A model generated the notes under the pieces. The model ran no database searches. It saw only the letters and a list, made by a program, of their open reading frames with translations, and was not told the DNA's origin. Below, piece after piece: positions 1-8,886 of a stretch of 46,285 bases of DNA. This stretch comes from CAZFPA01 sp964520975 (GTDB lineage: Bacteria > Bacillota > Negativicutes > Selenomonadales > Selenomonadaceae), in NCBI GenBank assembly GCA_964520975.1, contig CAZFPA010000011.1:1-46285 (forward strand). Direction: 5' to 3'. The position numbers and the translations under genes are program-made. How positions within the stretch are numbered: the first letter of the stretch is position 1; every line of letters begins with the position of its first letter.

Positions 1-2459
1 CCTAGCGCAAACGAAAGTTTATAGTTCATTACGGAATCGAACTGATCCCCGGTAAGGAACTGTGTGCCATCCTGCCAGATTTCTCCCAGCAGCAGCGGCT
101 CATCCCCGTTCGTAGTACGAAGTGCCTTCACCGTCTGCCGGACATTCCCCCAGAACCCCGGCGGAACCTCCTTGGCTACGTCCAGACGCCAGCCCGCCAG
201 TCCGTCCCGGAACCACTTTGTGATCACCGCATCCCGGCCAGTAAGCAGATAGCTGCCCAGATTGGAGCTGGTGGTTCCATTCTCACTGCCTGGATAATCA
301 CTGTCGTGGAAAGGAACCAGGCTGGAATACCCCTGCCAGTCATGGTAAAGATATTTTTCGCCCATTTCATCCTTTCCCTTTTGATTCTTTATCTCGAACC
401 AATCCTCCCAATGATAGGGGCTGAACACCTGTCCTTCAGCGGTCAGCTGCCGGCGGGCCTCCTTCTTGGCCTCATCCAGCGCCAGGTGGCGGCTGTTCAT
501 CAGATCATAGATACGGGACCAATATTCATAAGCCCCTACCCATTTGTATTTACTGTAGCGGTCAAAATAAATGGAATCATCTCCCACATGGTTGAATACA
601 CCATCCATGATGAGCCGCATGCCCCGCTTATTCATTTCTGTCACCAGCTGCTGGAATTCCTCCGGAGTCCCCAGCATGGGATCCAGTGTACCGTAATCCA
701 CCGAATCATAGCGATGATTGGAGGCTGCGTTCATAATTGGATTCACATAGATCGCGGTGATTCCCAGATCCTTCAGGTAATCCAGTTTTTGGGTAATACC
801 GGCCAGATCTCCGCCAAAGAAGTCATTGCATTCCCAATTGTCCCCATCCGCTGCCGGAGTCTTGGAATGATTCGCCGGCAGTTCCTTCCAGCCGCGATGC
901 TGAACGGGCTGATGCCCCCGGGCTTCGGTACGGGCATTATCATTCGCAGGATTCCCATTGAAGAAGCGATCCGGGAAAATCTGATAGACAACTGCCTCCT
1001 TGGCCCAATCCGGAGTATGGAATCCGGCCCGATAAACGGTGAGCTGGAAAGGCTTGGCATTACGCAGTGTGACCATGCCTGTATGCCCAGGCTTGGCATC
1101 ATCTCCATATTCCTTTACCCCGTCCAACAGGAATTTATAGCCATAAATACCATAACGGTCTGGCGTAATAACCACCGACCAGCTATCCGTCCCGTCCTCG
1201 GTGCCCGTAAGATGCATATCATAGCTCTGGAGGCTGCCAGCCTCAAAGCTTGGATTATACTCATCTCCGCCATTGGCTGTAATCTTTGCTTTGCAAAGCA
1301 CCAGCTGGACCTTCTGTACATCCCCATGCTGCGTATGCAGGGTAAGGCGTACCTGGCTTCCCTCCGGAACAGCCTCAAAGGGAGTGCGGAAGTTTTGATC
1401 CCAGGTGTCATGGAATACCTTATCCTCATGGATGCTTCCATCATCGGCGATGATTTTCTTCTGACGTCCATCAAAATAGAAAACCACATCACCATCCTTA
1501 TGCACGGTGACCCGTTGCTTGACCGGTGCCTGTCCCTTTTGGGATATCTCTATGTTGTAGTCCCCGGCCCGGGCTTTCAGCCGGGCCTGATAGAACTGAT
1601 CCAGATCCATATCCCGCAGGATGTGCTCTCCCTGCAGTCCCGCAGCATCACCCCCCAGTACAGGAAGCTCTGCGTCGGAAAGCAGCGTGTAATTGGTGCT
1701 GTCCTTTATTTTGTGTGTCTTATCATTGTAGAAGAAGGTGACCCGCGCCGGCTTTTCCAGGTTCATCTGCACATTGGCACCATCGAAATTTCCGTTCAGG
1801 CCGTAATTCTCCGCCCAGCTGCCATTCACCGAAATCTTGTAGTAATAAGCCCCCGCCGGCAGGTCTGCCGTATAGGTATAGAAGCCATTCCCCTGCGGTG
1901 TCATACGGGTCTTCATATCCGATGGGTCCCAATCCTTGGCCGCGCCAGCCTTCGTCTGAACAGTTCCCGTAACAACAATGGCCCGTTCAGCCATCTCCCT
2001 GGCTACCTGCTCCTGCTCAGCCTGCTGCCCCTCGTAGGCATAGCTGACCTCATGGGTCGCTCCATCATAGGTAAACGTAACCTCATGGGCCGCCTTCAGC
2101 CGCAACGCTATATTACCGCCATTGAGCGCCCCTTTGGCCCCATAATTCACATCCCAGCTACCGCCCACAGCAATCTTGAATTCATAGGTTCCCGCAGGCA
2201 GTTTCCCCTTGAGCTGGTATTTTCCATTGCCTGCAGGCTTCATGATGGTAGCGCCATCCGCCGGGTCCCAGTCCTTGGCCGCCCCTAACTTTGACTGTAC
2301 CGTTCCAACCAATACCACATCACTTTTCTGTACCGCAGCGGCTGATGCCTGGGAGACCAGCCCGCAGTGTACAGCCAGTGGTGACGGCATGGGCACAGCT
2401 GTCATTCCAATGGATAACGCAGCGCCAATTGCGCCGTATAAGAAATTTTTGCGATTCAT
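1..2459 (-). CDS. Amylopullulanase-like GH13 glycosidase, exported (3' end cut by window)
   Basis: This exported enzyme should cleave alpha-glucan linkages (starch, pullulan or malto-oligosaccharides). About 819 codons are present and the C-terminus lies outside the window. The start at 2459 follows a strong GAGGAGAGGAG site. An N-terminal signal peptide ends near an ASA-A cleavage site at residues 40-43. Two tandem X25-like repeats follow (about residues 50-120 and 150-230, each with a GAAKDWDP core), then an E-set/CBM34-like region, then the GH13 barrel beginning around VVYQIFPDRF. Visible GH13 motifs are DGVFNHVG, GWRLDVA (nucleophile Asp) and LLLGEIW (acid/base Glu); the third catalytic Asp would be beyond the edge. 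The domain order fits amylopullulanase/neopullulanase enzymes of the GH13_39 or GH13_20 type. Exact specificity cannot be set without the missing end. Confidence 0.88.
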   Translation of the reverse strand, partial: MNRKNFLYGAIGAALSIGMTAVPMPSPLAVHCGLVSQASAAAVQKSDVVLVGTVQSKLGAAKDWDPADGATIMKPAGNGKYQLKGKLPAGTYEFKIAVGGSWDVNYGAKGALNGGNIALRLKAAHEVTFTYDGATHEVSYAYEGQQAEQEQVAREMAERAIVVTGTVQTKAGAAKDWDPSDMKTRMTPQGNGFYTYTADLPAGAYYYKISVNGSWAENYGLNGNFDGANVQMNLEKPARVTFFYNDKTHKIKDSTNYTLLSDAELPVLGGDAAGLQGEHILRDMDLDQFYQARLKARAGDYNIEISQKGQAPVKQRVTVHKDGDVVFYFDGRQKKIIADDGSIHEDKVFHDTWDQNFRTPFEAVPEGSQVRLTLHTQHGDVQKVQLVLCKAKITANGGDEYNPSFEAGSLQSYDMHLTGTEDGTDSWSVVITPDRYGIYGYKFLLDGVKEYGDDAKPGHTGMVTLRNAKPFQLTVYRAGFHTPDWAKEAVVYQIFPDRFFNGNPANDNARTEARGHQPVQHRGWKELPANHSKTPAADGDNWECNDFFGGDLAGITQKLDYLKDLGITAIYVNPIMNAASNHRYDSVDYGTLDPMLGTPEEFQQLVTEMNKRGMRLIMDGVFNHVGDDSIYFDRYSKYKWVGAYEYWSRIYDLMNSRHLALDEAKKEARRQLTAEGQVFSPYHWEDWFEIKNQKGKDEMGEKYLYHDWQGYSSLVPFHDSDYPGSENGTTSSNLGSYLLTGRDAVITKWFRDGLAGWRLDVAKEVPPGFWGNVRQTVKALRTTNGDEPLLLGEIWQDGTQFLTGDQFDSVMNYKLSFAL

Positions 2460-2483
2460 GCAGAATCTGCTCCTCTCCTCATT

Positions 2484-2513
2484 AAGGAAAGAAGCCGCTC
2501 TCCGGCAGCTTCT
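2484..2513 (-). terminator. Hairpin terminator after the SLH porin gene
   Basis: On the minus strand AGAAGCTGCCG pairs with CGGCTTCT (one G-T pair) around a GAGA loop and is followed by TTTCCTT. It sits between the porin stop and the amylopullulanase ribosome site, so it probably attenuates read-through between the two. The T-tract is interrupted, so efficiency is uncertain. Confidence 0.5.
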
Positions 2514-2549
2514 TCCACATAACTTTTTCCGAATCTATTTATTTCTTTA

Positions 2550-3941
2550 TCAGAAATGGAAATCCAGCATGGTGCGCAGGATCTTGCGGTCGGAACGATC
2601 CGCCTTGGTGCTGGTACCCTCCTGCATGGTTGCATAGAAGGTTTCCCATTCCACATTCTGCCAGGGAACATACTTGAAGCCCAAATACCAGCCGCGCATA
2701 CCATTGAAATAGGTTTCGCCGCGGGTCGTCCACTCATCATCATGACCGAAGTCACCAGCGACACCAAGATTGGCGTATTTTGCATAAAGACCAAAGGACC
2801 CCACCTTATTCAGATCCGTCCCCTTATAATCCACGCGGGCAACAAAGTCCCGATCCCAGCCGCCGTTTGTCCAATAGCCTTCCTCCAGCTGTGCGTTGGT
2901 CTTGACATAGGAAGTGGTGAGCGCAAGGGTCGGAGCGAGATGGAATTTCAAGCCCACAGCAATGGCTGCATCTGCTTTGGTCCAATATTCATCCTTACCG
3001 CCAACCACGCGGGCATAAGCCAGATTCGTCTCGATGGCCGGAGTGACCTTGCCCCATACATTCAAGGCAGCCATGGTGTATTTTGCCCCATCCCAGGTTG
3101 GCGTCCAGTAATCCCCACTGATCCACCATTTATTATTCAAGGGATGATAGAAGGATACGCCATCACAGGGATTGCCCCAGAGAAGATTTTCATAGCTGAT
3201 GCCATTCCATTTGCGGCCCACATTCACATACCAATCCTTGCCGAAGGTTCCCTCCACCCATACATTGGAAATGGAACCATTATGATCCTGATCCATGGCT
3301 GAGGTATCATGGCCGGCATGATTGTGCTGGATGATTTGGGTGGTATACCCGCCCTTGCCATCGGAAACCACCTTCTGCTCGCTTACGGTTTCACTGCCAC
3401 GATAGTGGGCGTTCTTTTCGATGGTGAAACGGGCTTTGAATTTATCGGAGACCTTCAGCTGTCCTTCCAAATCCATATAAAAGCGATTGTTGTAATTCAT
3501 GTTCTTGCCATCATCGCTACCTGCCTGCGTACGCGCCAAGCCCCAGATCTGCAGCTTATCGGTCTTGTCATTGAGGGCTGCGATCTGCTTATCGTGGGTA
3601 TCCACCCGCTTTTTCAGCGTATCCAGTTCGCCGCCATATTCCTTTTCCAATTTTTCGAGTACAGCCTGATCCCCGATGGAGGTACCGGTCTTCTGCATTG
3701 CTTTGGCAACGATACTGGCCATTTCATAGCGGGTCATAGTCCGGTTTCCCTGGAAGGTGCCATCCGCATAGCCCTCGATTACACCATCCTTGGCCAAATA
3801 ATCCAAAGCCTCATAACTCCAGTGATCCTTGGGTACATCCACGAAGCTGTCTGCCCCATCACTCACTGCCGCCAAGGCTGTACCGCTGAACCCCATAGTA
3901 AGACCAATCATCATTGCTGCCATTTTCTTATTCATTCTCAT
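2550..3941 (-). CDS. SLH-domain outer membrane porin (OmpM-like)
   Basis: A 463-residue outer-membrane channel that in Negativicutes also tethers the outer membrane to peptidoglycan through its SLH domain. In order: a signal peptide (1-25, cleaved near ALA-A), one SLH domain (about 31-85, with FVDVPKDHWSYEA and the conserved TRYEMA), a short coiled coil (about 92-125, containing KKRVDTHDKQIAALNDK), then a beta-barrel rich in alternating aromatic strands, ending in phenylalanine (DFHF) as expected for BAM-assembled porins. The start is ambiguous by two codons (MRMNKK or MNKK); a GAGGGAG site lies upstream. The gene lies between the amylopullulanase and the alpha-glucoside operon, so it may admit oligosaccharides, but porins of this family are general and that role is inference. 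Confidence 0.9.
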   Translation of the reverse strand: MRMNKKMAAMMIGLTMGFSGTALAAVSDGADSFVDVPKDHWSYEALDYLAKDGVIEGYADGTFQGNRTMTRYEMASIVAKAMQKTGTSIGDQAVLEKLEKEYGGELDTLKKRVDTHDKQIAALNDKTDKLQIWGLARTQAGSDDGKNMNYNNRFYMDLEGQLKVSDKFKARFTIEKNAHYRGSETVSEQKVVSDGKGGYTTQIIQHNHAGHDTSAMDQDHNGSISNVWVEGTFGKDWYVNVGRKWNGISYENLLWGNPCDGVSFYHPLNNKWWISGDYWTPTWDGAKYTMAALNVWGKVTPAIETNLAYARVVGGKDEYWTKADAAIAVGLKFHLAPTLALTTSYVKTNAQLEEGYWTNGGWDRDFVARVDYKGTDLNKVGSFGLYAKYANLGVAGDFGHDDEWTTRGETYFNGMRGWYLGFKYVPWQNVEWETFYATMQEGTSTKADRSDRKILRTMLDFHF

Positions 3942-4044
3942 TTTCCTATCTCCCTCTTATTTTTCATAATTACCCCACCCCCGTAGGGTGAAAATCTTTT
4001 TATACGGTCCCGAAAAACAGGCTCCTACCCCTATAAACGAACCG

Positions 4045-4818
4045 CTATATAAAATTTTCCAGCATTGCACCTACATTAGGAAAACTTGCTTTTGCCTTTT
4101 CCTTGATTTCCGGTCGCGCAGAATCTACCGTATAGCCCCCGAAGGCCTCCAGCATGGGGAGATCGTTGCTCTCATCCCCGATGACAAAAAGCTTTGGCGC
4201 CTTCCATCCCATGCATCTGATCAACTGCTCCAACCCCTGTCGCTTGCTCACCTCCACGGGCGTGATATCCAGGCTGCCCCGATTGGGATAGGCATGTATT
4301 ACAGAGCCAAAAAGCTCATTCAGCCGCTTGCTGACCGCCCGGGATTGATCCGCCGAAGTAAACCCCAATGAAAACTGATGAATGCCCTCCAGCTTTCCAA
4401 TAGCATCTTCCCGGATGCGGTAAAGGGGAAATTTCCATTCCTTTGCTTCCCTGTCAATCCAGGAGCCGGGCCGCTCGTGACAGATATAAGTTCCCTCTGC
4501 CGCAGAAAAGGAAAAGTGCAGGGAATCTGCCACACAGGGCTGCACTGCAACTGCTTGCAGTACAGCGGTGGCAATCCGGCTTTGAAACAGCACGCTCCCG
4601 GCTTGATCGAAAATAATGCCGCCGTTATTGCAGACCGCAAAGTCAAATACGATTTGGTAATACTGCAGCTGCGGCACCAGCATGCCAAAATCACGGCCAG
4701 TGACTACACCGAATTTTCCTCCGGCATCGCGCCATTTTCGGATGGCATCGATATTTTCCTTACAAATGGTCTCCTGCTGATACAATGTCCCGTCATAATC
4801 ACTTGCTGCTACCTTCAT
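4045..4818 (-). CDS. HAD-superfamily (Cof-type, IIB) phosphatase
   Basis: A 257-residue cytoplasmic phosphohydrolase of the HAD IIB (Cof) class. Motif I is DYDGT (nucleophile Asp7, acid Asp9), motif II is VVTGR near residue 40, the motif III lysine is in VEVSKRQGL, and motif IV is VIGDESNDLPML; the IIB cap lies between motifs II and III. Its ATG overlaps the alpha-glucosidase stop codon by an ATGA junction, so it is translationally coupled as the last gene of the PTS/alpha-glucosidase operon. Members dephosphorylate sugar phosphates, nucleotides or PLP. The context suggests a sugar phosphate released from PTS-imported glucoside, but the substrate is not readable from sequence. Confidence 0.88.
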   Translation of the reverse strand: MKVAASDYDGTLYQQETICKENIDAIRKWRDAGGKFGVVTGRDFGMLVPQLQYYQIVFDFAVCNNGGIIFDQAGSVLFQSRIATAVLQAVAVQPCVADSLHFSFSAAEGTYICHERPGSWIDREAKEWKFPLYRIREDAIGKLEGIHQFSLGFTSADQSRAVSKRLNELFGSVIHAYPNRGSLDITPVEVSKRQGLEQLIRCMGWKAPKLFVIGDESNDLPMLEAFGGYTVDSARPEIKEKAKASFPNVGAMLENFI

Positions 4819-6494
4819 TGCTCAGCCCCCTCATCTATACGATAAAGACAAGCTTCCAATGGCCGCAGCGCATTACCCAGCGTATCCCCGTAGCTCCCCA
4901 GCAGGAAGACTGCTCCTTGCCGGAGCTTATCGGGAATCACCACCGCCTGTTCCGTAAAATTGGCCAGCACCCGAATGCGCTTTTTCCCTAAGATTCTGTC
5001 ATAACCAAGCAGTGACTCATCCGCAGGTAACAATGCCGCAAAGCTTCCTGCCCGCAAAATCAGTTCCCGCTGACGTAATTGGCTGAGCTGGCGGTACCAG
5101 TTCAGCACAGAGCCGGGCTCCAAAAGCTGGTCCGCAGCATTGCATTTTTTGTAATCCGGATGTACCGGCAGCCAGGGAGCCCCCGCGGTGAACCCGGCAT
5201 TTTCCCCTGCGTTCCACTGCATCGGTGTCCGGGCGTTATCCCGGCTGAAATACTGAATGCATCGCAGTGCCTCCGCCGGTGAGTATCCCGCCTTCAGCGC
5301 AAGCGCATACTGCCCTTTGCTGGATATATCATCGTAAGCCTCGATGGAAGGCAGCGCCATATTTTCATACCCCAGCTCCTCCCCCTGATAAATAAAAGGG
5401 GTTCCCCGCAAGGTCAGCAGAATAACTGCCAGGACCTTGGCTGCCGCTTTTTTATCCTGTACAGGCTCCGGGAAAAAATGATCTACCGAGCGGCGCTGAT
5501 CGTGATTTTCAAAGAATATCGGGTACCACCCGTTCCGCTCCGTCGCCTGCTGACTGTCAAACAAAGCCTTCTTCAGCGCTGTAAGCTTCCATTGTGCCGG
5601 ACGGCACCAAAGCTCTTCCGGCCCGCTTCCCAGCAGAGAATGGCTGAACTCAAAGAGCATATCGAATACGCCTTGTTCCCCCACCCAGTTGTCGAGTTCC
5701 TCGGGCGCTACGCCATTGGCCTCCGCCACAGTGAAAATATCCTGTCCGGCAAACACCGCCTGCCGAAATTCCTGCAAAAATTCCAGTATACCTGGGGAAT
5801 TCGCGGTTATAGCATGGATACCGGCCAGGCCATCAGGCCCATCGGCCGGGTAATCCTTGAACTGCTTCGGCTTTTTTATATAAGTGATTGCATCTATACG
5901 GAAGCCGCCTACTCCCTTGTCCAGCCAAAAGCGTGCCGCCAGATAAAGGGCCTGGCGTACAGCTGGATTTTCCCAGTTCAGGTCCGGCTGTTCCCTGGCA
6001 AAGGTGTGCAGGTAATACTGCCCGGTCTCCTCATCCAGCGTCCAGGCCGAACCGCCGAAAATACTGCGCCAATTCGTGGGAGCTGAACCATCCGGCTTCG
6101 GATTGCGCCAAATATACCAGTCCCGCCAGGGATTCGTCCGGTTTTTCCGGGCTGCCTGAAACCAGGCATGCTGATCTGAGGAATGATTAAATACCAGGTC
6201 CATCACAATCTGAATGCCGCGCTTTTTTCCTTCAGAAATCAGCTCTTCCATATCAGCCATAGTCCCATAGGATGGATCGATACTGCAGTAATCTGCGATA
6301 TCGTATCCATTGTCTACCATGGGAGAACGATATACTGGCGTAAGCCAGACAGCGCCCACTCCTAAATCCTTTAAATAATCAAGTTTACGGATGATTCCCT
6401 GGATATCCCCCATGCCGTTGCCCGTAGTATCGGCGAAGCTTTTCGGATAAATCTGATACACCAGTGTTTTCTGCCACCATTTCATGTTTTCCAT
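4815..6494 (-). CDS. GH13 alpha-glucosidase (oligo-1,6-glucosidase / trehalose-6-P hydrolase group)
   Basis: A 559-residue cytoplasmic alpha-glucosidase of the GH13_31-type group. The N-terminus WWQKTLVYQIYPKSF is the hallmark of this group; catalytic motifs are DLVFNHSSD, GFRIDAI (nucleophile), TVAEANG (acid/base) and FFENHDQRR (transition-state Asp). An AGAGGATAAC site precedes the start, 12 bases after the PTS stop. Relatives include oligo-1,6-glucosidase, sucrose isomerase-like enzymes and TreC. Because the upstream permease phosphorylates its substrate, this enzyme plausibly hydrolyses a 6-phosphorylated alpha-glucoside; substrate (maltose-, isomaltose- or trehalose-6-phosphate) is undetermined. 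Confidence 0.9.
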   Translation of the reverse strand: MENMKWWQKTLVYQIYPKSFADTTGNGMGDIQGIIRKLDYLKDLGVGAVWLTPVYRSPMVDNGYDIADYCSIDPSYGTMADMEELISEGKKRGIQIVMDLVFNHSSDQHAWFQAARKNRTNPWRDWYIWRNPKPDGSAPTNWRSIFGGSAWTLDEETGQYYLHTFAREQPDLNWENPAVRQALYLAARFWLDKGVGGFRIDAITYIKKPKQFKDYPADGPDGLAGIHAITANSPGILEFLQEFRQAVFAGQDIFTVAEANGVAPEELDNWVGEQGVFDMLFEFSHSLLGSGPEELWCRPAQWKLTALKKALFDSQQATERNGWYPIFFENHDQRRSVDHFFPEPVQDKKAAAKVLAVILLTLRGTPFIYQGEELGYENMALPSIEAYDDISSKGQYALALKAGYSPAEALRCIQYFSRDNARTPMQWNAGENAGFTAGAPWLPVHPDYKKCNAADQLLEPGSVLNWYRQLSQLRQRELILRAGSFAALLPADESLLGYDRILGKKRIRVLANFTEQAVVIPDKLRQGAVFLLGSYGDTLGNALRPLEACLYRIDEGAEQ

Positions 6495-6506
6495 AATGTT
6501 ATCCTC

Positions 6507-8600
6507 TTAGAATGTGATTACTGTCGTTTTTCCTGCTGCAGCGACCTGTCCAGTCTGCTTCTTCATCAATGGATATTCTGCTGAATTGGTAACCGCCAGC
6601 ACAACCGTCGAATCATAGCCTGCAGCTTCAATTGCCTTTTTATCAAACCGCAGCAGTTCTGTCCCTGCTTCCACCTTCTGTCCCTGGGCAATCAGCATCT
6701 GGAATCCCTTGCCATTCATGCGGACCGTATCAATACCGACATGGATGAGAAGCTCCACCCCACTGGCCAGTCGCAGACCTACCGCATGCAGCGAATCTGC
6801 CATAATCATGGTGACCTCGGCTTCCGCCGGTGCAACAACAGTACCACTGGTTGGCACAATGGCAATTCCATCGCCCATCATTTTTTTAGAGAACATTTCA
6901 TCCTTTACTTCTGTCATATCAAGGACACGACCATCGACAACAGCCGCAAGAGCTGTTGATTTATCCGTACCAGAGGCAAGCATTGCCTCACCCGATTCCG
7001 GTTTTTGCAGCAGGGCTTCAAAGCGCTCACGGATCTGTGGCACGGAAAGACCAACAATTACCTGAACAGCATGTCCATTCTTGACCAGTCCATGTGCTCC
7101 CGCCTTGGTAAACGCACTGACAGGCTTGATGCAGTCAGGATTCTTAACGGTAACACGAAGACGCGTTGCACAATTTGTTACATCCTGGATATTTGCCGCG
7201 CCCCCCAGCGCATCCAAAAAGACCTTAGCTTTGACATCGCGTTCATCAATCTTCATTCCCTGCTCTTCCAAAGCCTTTTTCGCCTTATAATCCGCTTTGG
7301 TGAAAAGCTTGTCCTCCGTATCGTCATCGGTACGGCCAGGCGTCTTATAATCATTTTTCCGGATAAAATAGCGGAAAACGAAGAAATAGATAACGGTAAA
7401 GCAGAGACCAATAAAAATCTGCGCTATATAGGTCCCGGAATGATATTTAAAAAGCGGCAACCAATTCTGAACAAAGGCATCGATCAGTCCGCCGCCAAAG
7501 GAACCGACAAGACCGAAGGAAAACAGCGTCGCCGCCAGGGTTGCCGCCAAAAAAGCATGAACTGCAAAAAGGAACGGTGCTACAAACAGGAAGGTGAACT
7601 CCAATGGCTCGGTGATACCACAAAGCATTGCGGTAATCGTCGCCGGGATGAGCAGACCAAGCACTGCCTTGCGTTTTTCCGGGCGGGCCGTTACATAAAT
7701 CGCTGCGGCAATACCAGGTATACCAAAATATTTGGAAGACCCATGCAGGCAGAAGCCTCCGCCAGGGAACATTTCCTTAAGGGAATGCGTACTATTGGCA
7801 AAATCCTGCAGATGCTGCAGCCAATACTGCTGAATGCCGCCGTCGACAATGGCCGGGCCAAAAACAAATGGCGTATAGATAAAGTGATGCAGCCCTGTAG
7901 GAATGAGTATCCGTTCGCAGAAAGTATATACCCATACCCCGATGACATCACTCGCCTTGAGAAAATCCTGAAAGCTCATGATTGCCCGCTGAACTTCCGG
8001 CCAAACCATACAGAACGCCAATGCTACCGGCAGCATCAGGAAAAAGCCTGCTGCAACGACCAGGGATGATCCTTTGAAAATTCCCAGCCAGTCTGGAAGA
8101 TCTACATCAAACAGACGATTGTGAAGCCATACGGTTACTGCGGCAATGAAGATTGCTCCCAGCATGCCGATATCCAGCGTCTTGATATTAGCAATCATTG
8201 CCAGCCCTGTACCGCCACCTGCATTCTGGCTGTAATCCACGCCAAAGGCCGGTCCGGAAAGGGTAAGTATGCCTGAGATGAAATAATTGAATACCACATA
8301 AATGACAAAAGCTTCCATGCAGCATCTGGCCTGATTTTTCTTCGCAAGTCCAATTGGAAGAGAAATGGCGAACAGCAGCGGCATTTGAGCAAATACGGTC
8401 CAGGACCCCTGCTCGACTACATACCAAAAGTTATACCAGAGTGTACCTTTTTGAGCTACACTGCCCAAGAGATCAGGATTCTTGAATATGATGGAGAGCG
8501 ATACCATAATACCGAAAAACGAAAACAGGATTACCGGTGTAAACATCGCTCCGCCAAAGCGCTGCATGTTTTGCATCACAACGTCTTTGTTGATGGACAT
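6507..8600 (-). CDS. Alpha-glucoside PTS permease, EIICBA
   Basis: A 697-residue inner-membrane permease that imports and phosphorylates an alpha-glucoside using phosphoenolpyruvate. The EIIC membrane domain (about 1-430) contains the GITEPLEFTFLFVAP signature of the glucose/maltose superfamily; EIIB (about 470-550) has the phosphocysteine in TNCATRLRV; a Crr-like EIIA (about 570-697) has the phosphohistidine in LIHVGIDTV. The closest pattern I recognise is MalX/AglA-type EIICB with a fused EIIA. I place the start at 8600 because a perfect GGAGGT lies 7 bases upstream and MalX-like proteins begin at about this point. The in-frame extension to 8714 would start about 7 bases after the predicted transcription start. 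First gene of the operon with the alpha-glucosidase and HAD phosphatase. Confidence 0.9.
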   Translation of the reverse strand: MSINKDVVMQNMQRFGGAMFTPVILFSFFGIMVSLSIIFKNPDLLGSVAQKGTLWYNFWYVVEQGSWTVFAQMPLLFAISLPIGLAKKNQARCCMEAFVIYVVFNYFISGILTLSGPAFGVDYSQNAGGGTGLAMIANIKTLDIGMLGAIFIAAVTVWLHNRLFDVDLPDWLGIFKGSSLVVAAGFFLMLPVALAFCMVWPEVQRAIMSFQDFLKASDVIGVWVYTFCERILIPTGLHHFIYTPFVFGPAIVDGGIQQYWLQHLQDFANSTHSLKEMFPGGGFCLHGSSKYFGIPGIAAAIYVTARPEKRKAVLGLLIPATITAMLCGITEPLEFTFLFVAPFLFAVHAFLAATLAATLFSFGLVGSFGGGLIDAFVQNWLPLFKYHSGTYIAQIFIGLCFTVIYFFVFRYFIRKNDYKTPGRTDDDTEDKLFTKADYKAKKALEEQGMKIDERDVKAKVFLDALGGAANIQDVTNCATRLRVTVKNPDCIKPVSAFTKAGAHGLVKNGHAVQVIVGLSVPQIRERFEALLQKPESGEAMLASGTDKSTALAAVVDGRVLDMTEVKDEMFSKKMMGDGIAIVPTSGTVVAPAEAEVTMIMADSLHAVGLRLASGVELLIHVGIDTVRMNGKGFQMLIAQGQKVEAGTELLRFDKKAIEAAGYDSTVVLAVTNSAEYPLMKKQTGQVAAAGKTTVITF

Positions 8601-8754
8601 ACCAATTACCTCCAGATTTTTAAATTTGCTGTCATTCAAAATTGTCGCAAAATTGTTTTCAAACCATTTGCTTCCTGCAGCCGGTTCTCCTCCAAAGATA
8701 TCTTCGCTATTCATAATACCTGCTCACATTATAGTTTTCAATAGATTTCTACAA
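8601..8754 (-). promoter_or_regulatory. Promoter and ~120-nt leader of the alpha-glucoside PTS operon
   Basis: The -10 box TATAAT is at 8728-8733, with a weak -35 TTGTAG at 8749-8754 (15-bp spacer, suboptimal, consistent with an activated or repressed promoter). The untranslated leader contains a direct repeat, CAATTTTG at 8637-8644 and 8648-8655 (minus-strand reading), 11 bp apart, next to TGAAAAC. These could be sites for the adjacent RpiR regulator; that is inference. No BglG-type antiterminator hairpin is evident. Confidence 0.55.
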
Positions 8755-8843
8755 TTATGACACAAGGTTACAAGCCTGTATCGAAGTACATTTTGCGGAT
8801 ATTGGTACAACTCTGCTGTCACAAGGCAACACGCCCTGTGCAG

Positions 8844-8883
8844 ACATAAAACAGGCGTCCAGGAAGAAGATACCCGGACGCCT
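8844..8883 (-). terminator. Rho-independent terminator of the rpiR-family gene
   Basis: AGGCGTCC (minus strand, 8876-8883) pairs with GGACGCCT (8853-8860) and is followed by GTTTTAT. It starts a few bases after the regulator stop codon and separates the regulator transcript from the PTS operon promoter. Confidence 0.8.
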
Positions 8884-8886
8884 CTC

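Noticed and set aside
306..2288. A 660-codon open frame on the plus strand
   Set aside because: It is antisense to the amylopullulanase gene, which has signal peptide, X25 repeats and GH13 motifs; the plus frame has no recognisable domain or ribosome site.
3960..3986. GC-rich CACCC/GGGTG hairpin before the porin gene
   Set aside because: Five base pairs, no T-tract in a useful direction; not supported as a terminator or regulatory element.
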